DNA of 6,012 nucleotides. Source: DATKCJ01 sp035513275. Its GTDB lineage: Bacteria; Verrucomicrobiota; Verrucomicrobiia; Opitutales; Opitutaceae. The notes below the pieces were generated by a model, which worked only from the letters and a program-made list of their open reading frames with translations, ran no database searches and was not told where the DNA came from. The translations under genes and the position numbers were made by a program. Location: positions 1 to 6,012 of the forward strand of contig DATKCJ010000460.1 of NCBI GenBank assembly GCA_035513275.1, in the 5' to 3' direction. Within the stretch, counting starts at the first letter, position 1. Each line of letters begins with the position of its first letter. Positions 5,356 through 6,012 of the stretch are shown piece after piece.

Positions 5356-6012
5356 CTACTTGCCCCACCCACGCACGATGCCGCGGATGATTGCGCCGGA
5401 TTCGGTGATTTGCTTGTCGCTCCAGTTGCCGTCGGACGGCGCCTTGGGCTGAAGCATCGCGCAAGTCTCCCGTTTGTCGCCGAGGCTCCAAGCACAGTGA
5501 CTGAGCTTATGCTCGCGCATGAACGCGAGCCATTCGTCGACCGACTTGCGGTCAATAGGGCCGTCGCCATCGGCATTGCACACGCCCCACTCGGAGACGA
5601 ACAGAGCGAGCCCGGCGTTCAGCGCGACAAGCGCCTTGCTGCGCAGCCAATGCTTGTGAGTGCCGGCGTAGAAGTGGAGCGTGTATGCAACATTCGCGTC
5701 ACTGATCGGATCTTTCGCAGCAATATCGACATCCTGCGACCACGAAGGAGAACCGACGAGGATGAGGTTGTCGGGATCAATCGCGCGGATCGCCGCGACC
5801 ACGCGCTCGGAATAGGGCTTCACGTGTTTTGACCACGACACATCGCGCAGTGGCTCGTTGAAGATTTCGTAGATCACATTCGGCCTGTCGCCGTAAGCGC
5901 GCGCCATCCGTTCGAAGAACGCAATCGCAAGCTCGGGGTGCTCGTGCGCGTGATGATCGTGCCAGTCGATGATCACGTAGATACCGTTCGCGATCGCCGC
6001 ATCGATGACGGC
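5356..6012 (-). CDS. Glycoside hydrolase family 5 endoglucanase-like enzyme, 5' end missing
   Basis: Retaining beta-glycanase of family GH5 (cellulase fold, subfamily 2-like), expected to cut beta-1,4-glucan or a related hemicellulose backbone outside the cytoplasm. The frame is open to the right edge; 218 residues are visible, roughly the last two thirds of the catalytic domain, and the signal peptide is out of view. Numbering from base 6012, the order is: VIDAAIANGIYVIIDWHDHHAH (2-23), VIYEIFNEP (46-54) with acid/base Glu53 (codon 5856-5854), DPDNLILVGSPSWSQ (79-93), a TLHFYAGTH block near 111-119, FVSEWG (138-143) with nucleophile Glu141 (codon 5592-5590), and CAWSLGDKRETCAML (173-187). 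Both catalytic glutamates are intact. The protein stops right after the barrel (RGIVRGWGK), so no C-terminal carbohydrate-binding module is attached. It converges on the isomerase-like gene, with the hairpin cluster between them. The family is secure; cellulose versus mannan or glucan preference is not. Confidence 0.92.
   Translation of the reverse strand, partial: AVIDAAIANGIYVIIDWHDHHAHEHPELAIAFFERMARAYGDRPNVIYEIFNEPLRDVSWSKHVKPYSERVVAAIRAIDPDNLILVGSPSWSQDVDIAAKDPISDANVAYTLHFYAGTHKHWLRSKALVALNAGLALFVSEWGVCNADGDGPIDRKSVDEWLAFMREHKLSHCAWSLGDKRETCAMLQPKAPSDGNWSDKQITESGAIIRGIVRGWGK

Noticed and set aside
5140..5832. 230-codon plus-strand frame across the repeat cluster and GH5 gene
   Set aside because: It starts inside a repeat and is antisense to a GH5 domain with intact catalytic motifs.
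1..6012. tRNA, rRNA or riboswitch
   Set aside because: No cloverleaf, rRNA-like block or known aptamer core was recognised by eye in the intergenic regions.

Overview
The window looks like part of a plant-polysaccharide (hemicellulose) utilisation locus from a GC-rich free-living bacterium. The protein flavour (AXE1-type esterase with an EIGIHGFPVNL segment, GPH sugar symporter, XylR-like regulator, GH5 cellulase), poor Shine-Dalgarno sequences and abundant GTAG-headed hairpin repeats fit a Verrucomicrobia/Opitutaceae-type genome. That placement is inference, not proof.

Layout, left to right. (1) An acetylxylan-esterase-like alpha/beta hydrolase, cut by the left edge, ends at 1050 (+). (2) A 391-bp gene-free stretch (1051-1441) holds a large inverted pair of GTAG hairpins and a weak candidate promoter. 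(3) A GPH-family sugar:cation symporter follows at 1442-2866 (+). (4) A 229-bp gap (2867-3095) holds a second inverted pair of GTAG hairpins from another stem class. (5) A XylR-type regulator lies at 3096-4256 (+), with a LacI-like sugar-binding domain fused to an AraC DNA-binding domain. (6) A cytoplasmic TIM-barrel sugar isomerase/epimerase-like protein lies at 4363-5094 (+). (7) The convergent gap 5095-5355 is almost filled by five hairpin elements. (8) A GH5 endoglucanase-like enzyme runs on the minus strand from the right edge to its stop at 5356.

Probable logic: the esterase and GH5 enzyme act on acetylated hemicellulose or beta-glucan. The symporter imports the released sugar or oligosaccharide, the regulator senses a sugar (xylose in its E. 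coli relative), and the isomerase-like protein handles a sugar inside the cell. The sugar cannot be fixed from sequence alone.

The most interesting non-coding signal is the repeat system. Nine hairpins or hairpin remnants belong to at least three stem classes. All intact ones carry a GTAG (once ATAG) tetranucleotide just 5' of the stem. Four pairs are arranged tail to tail with GTAG on the outside. Two adjacent pairs are exactly 84 bp each with unrelated 36-nt spacers, and the stems vary with compensating changes. This is the architecture of REP/BIME elements mobilised by TnpA-REP (RAYT) transposases. No RAYT gene lies in the window.
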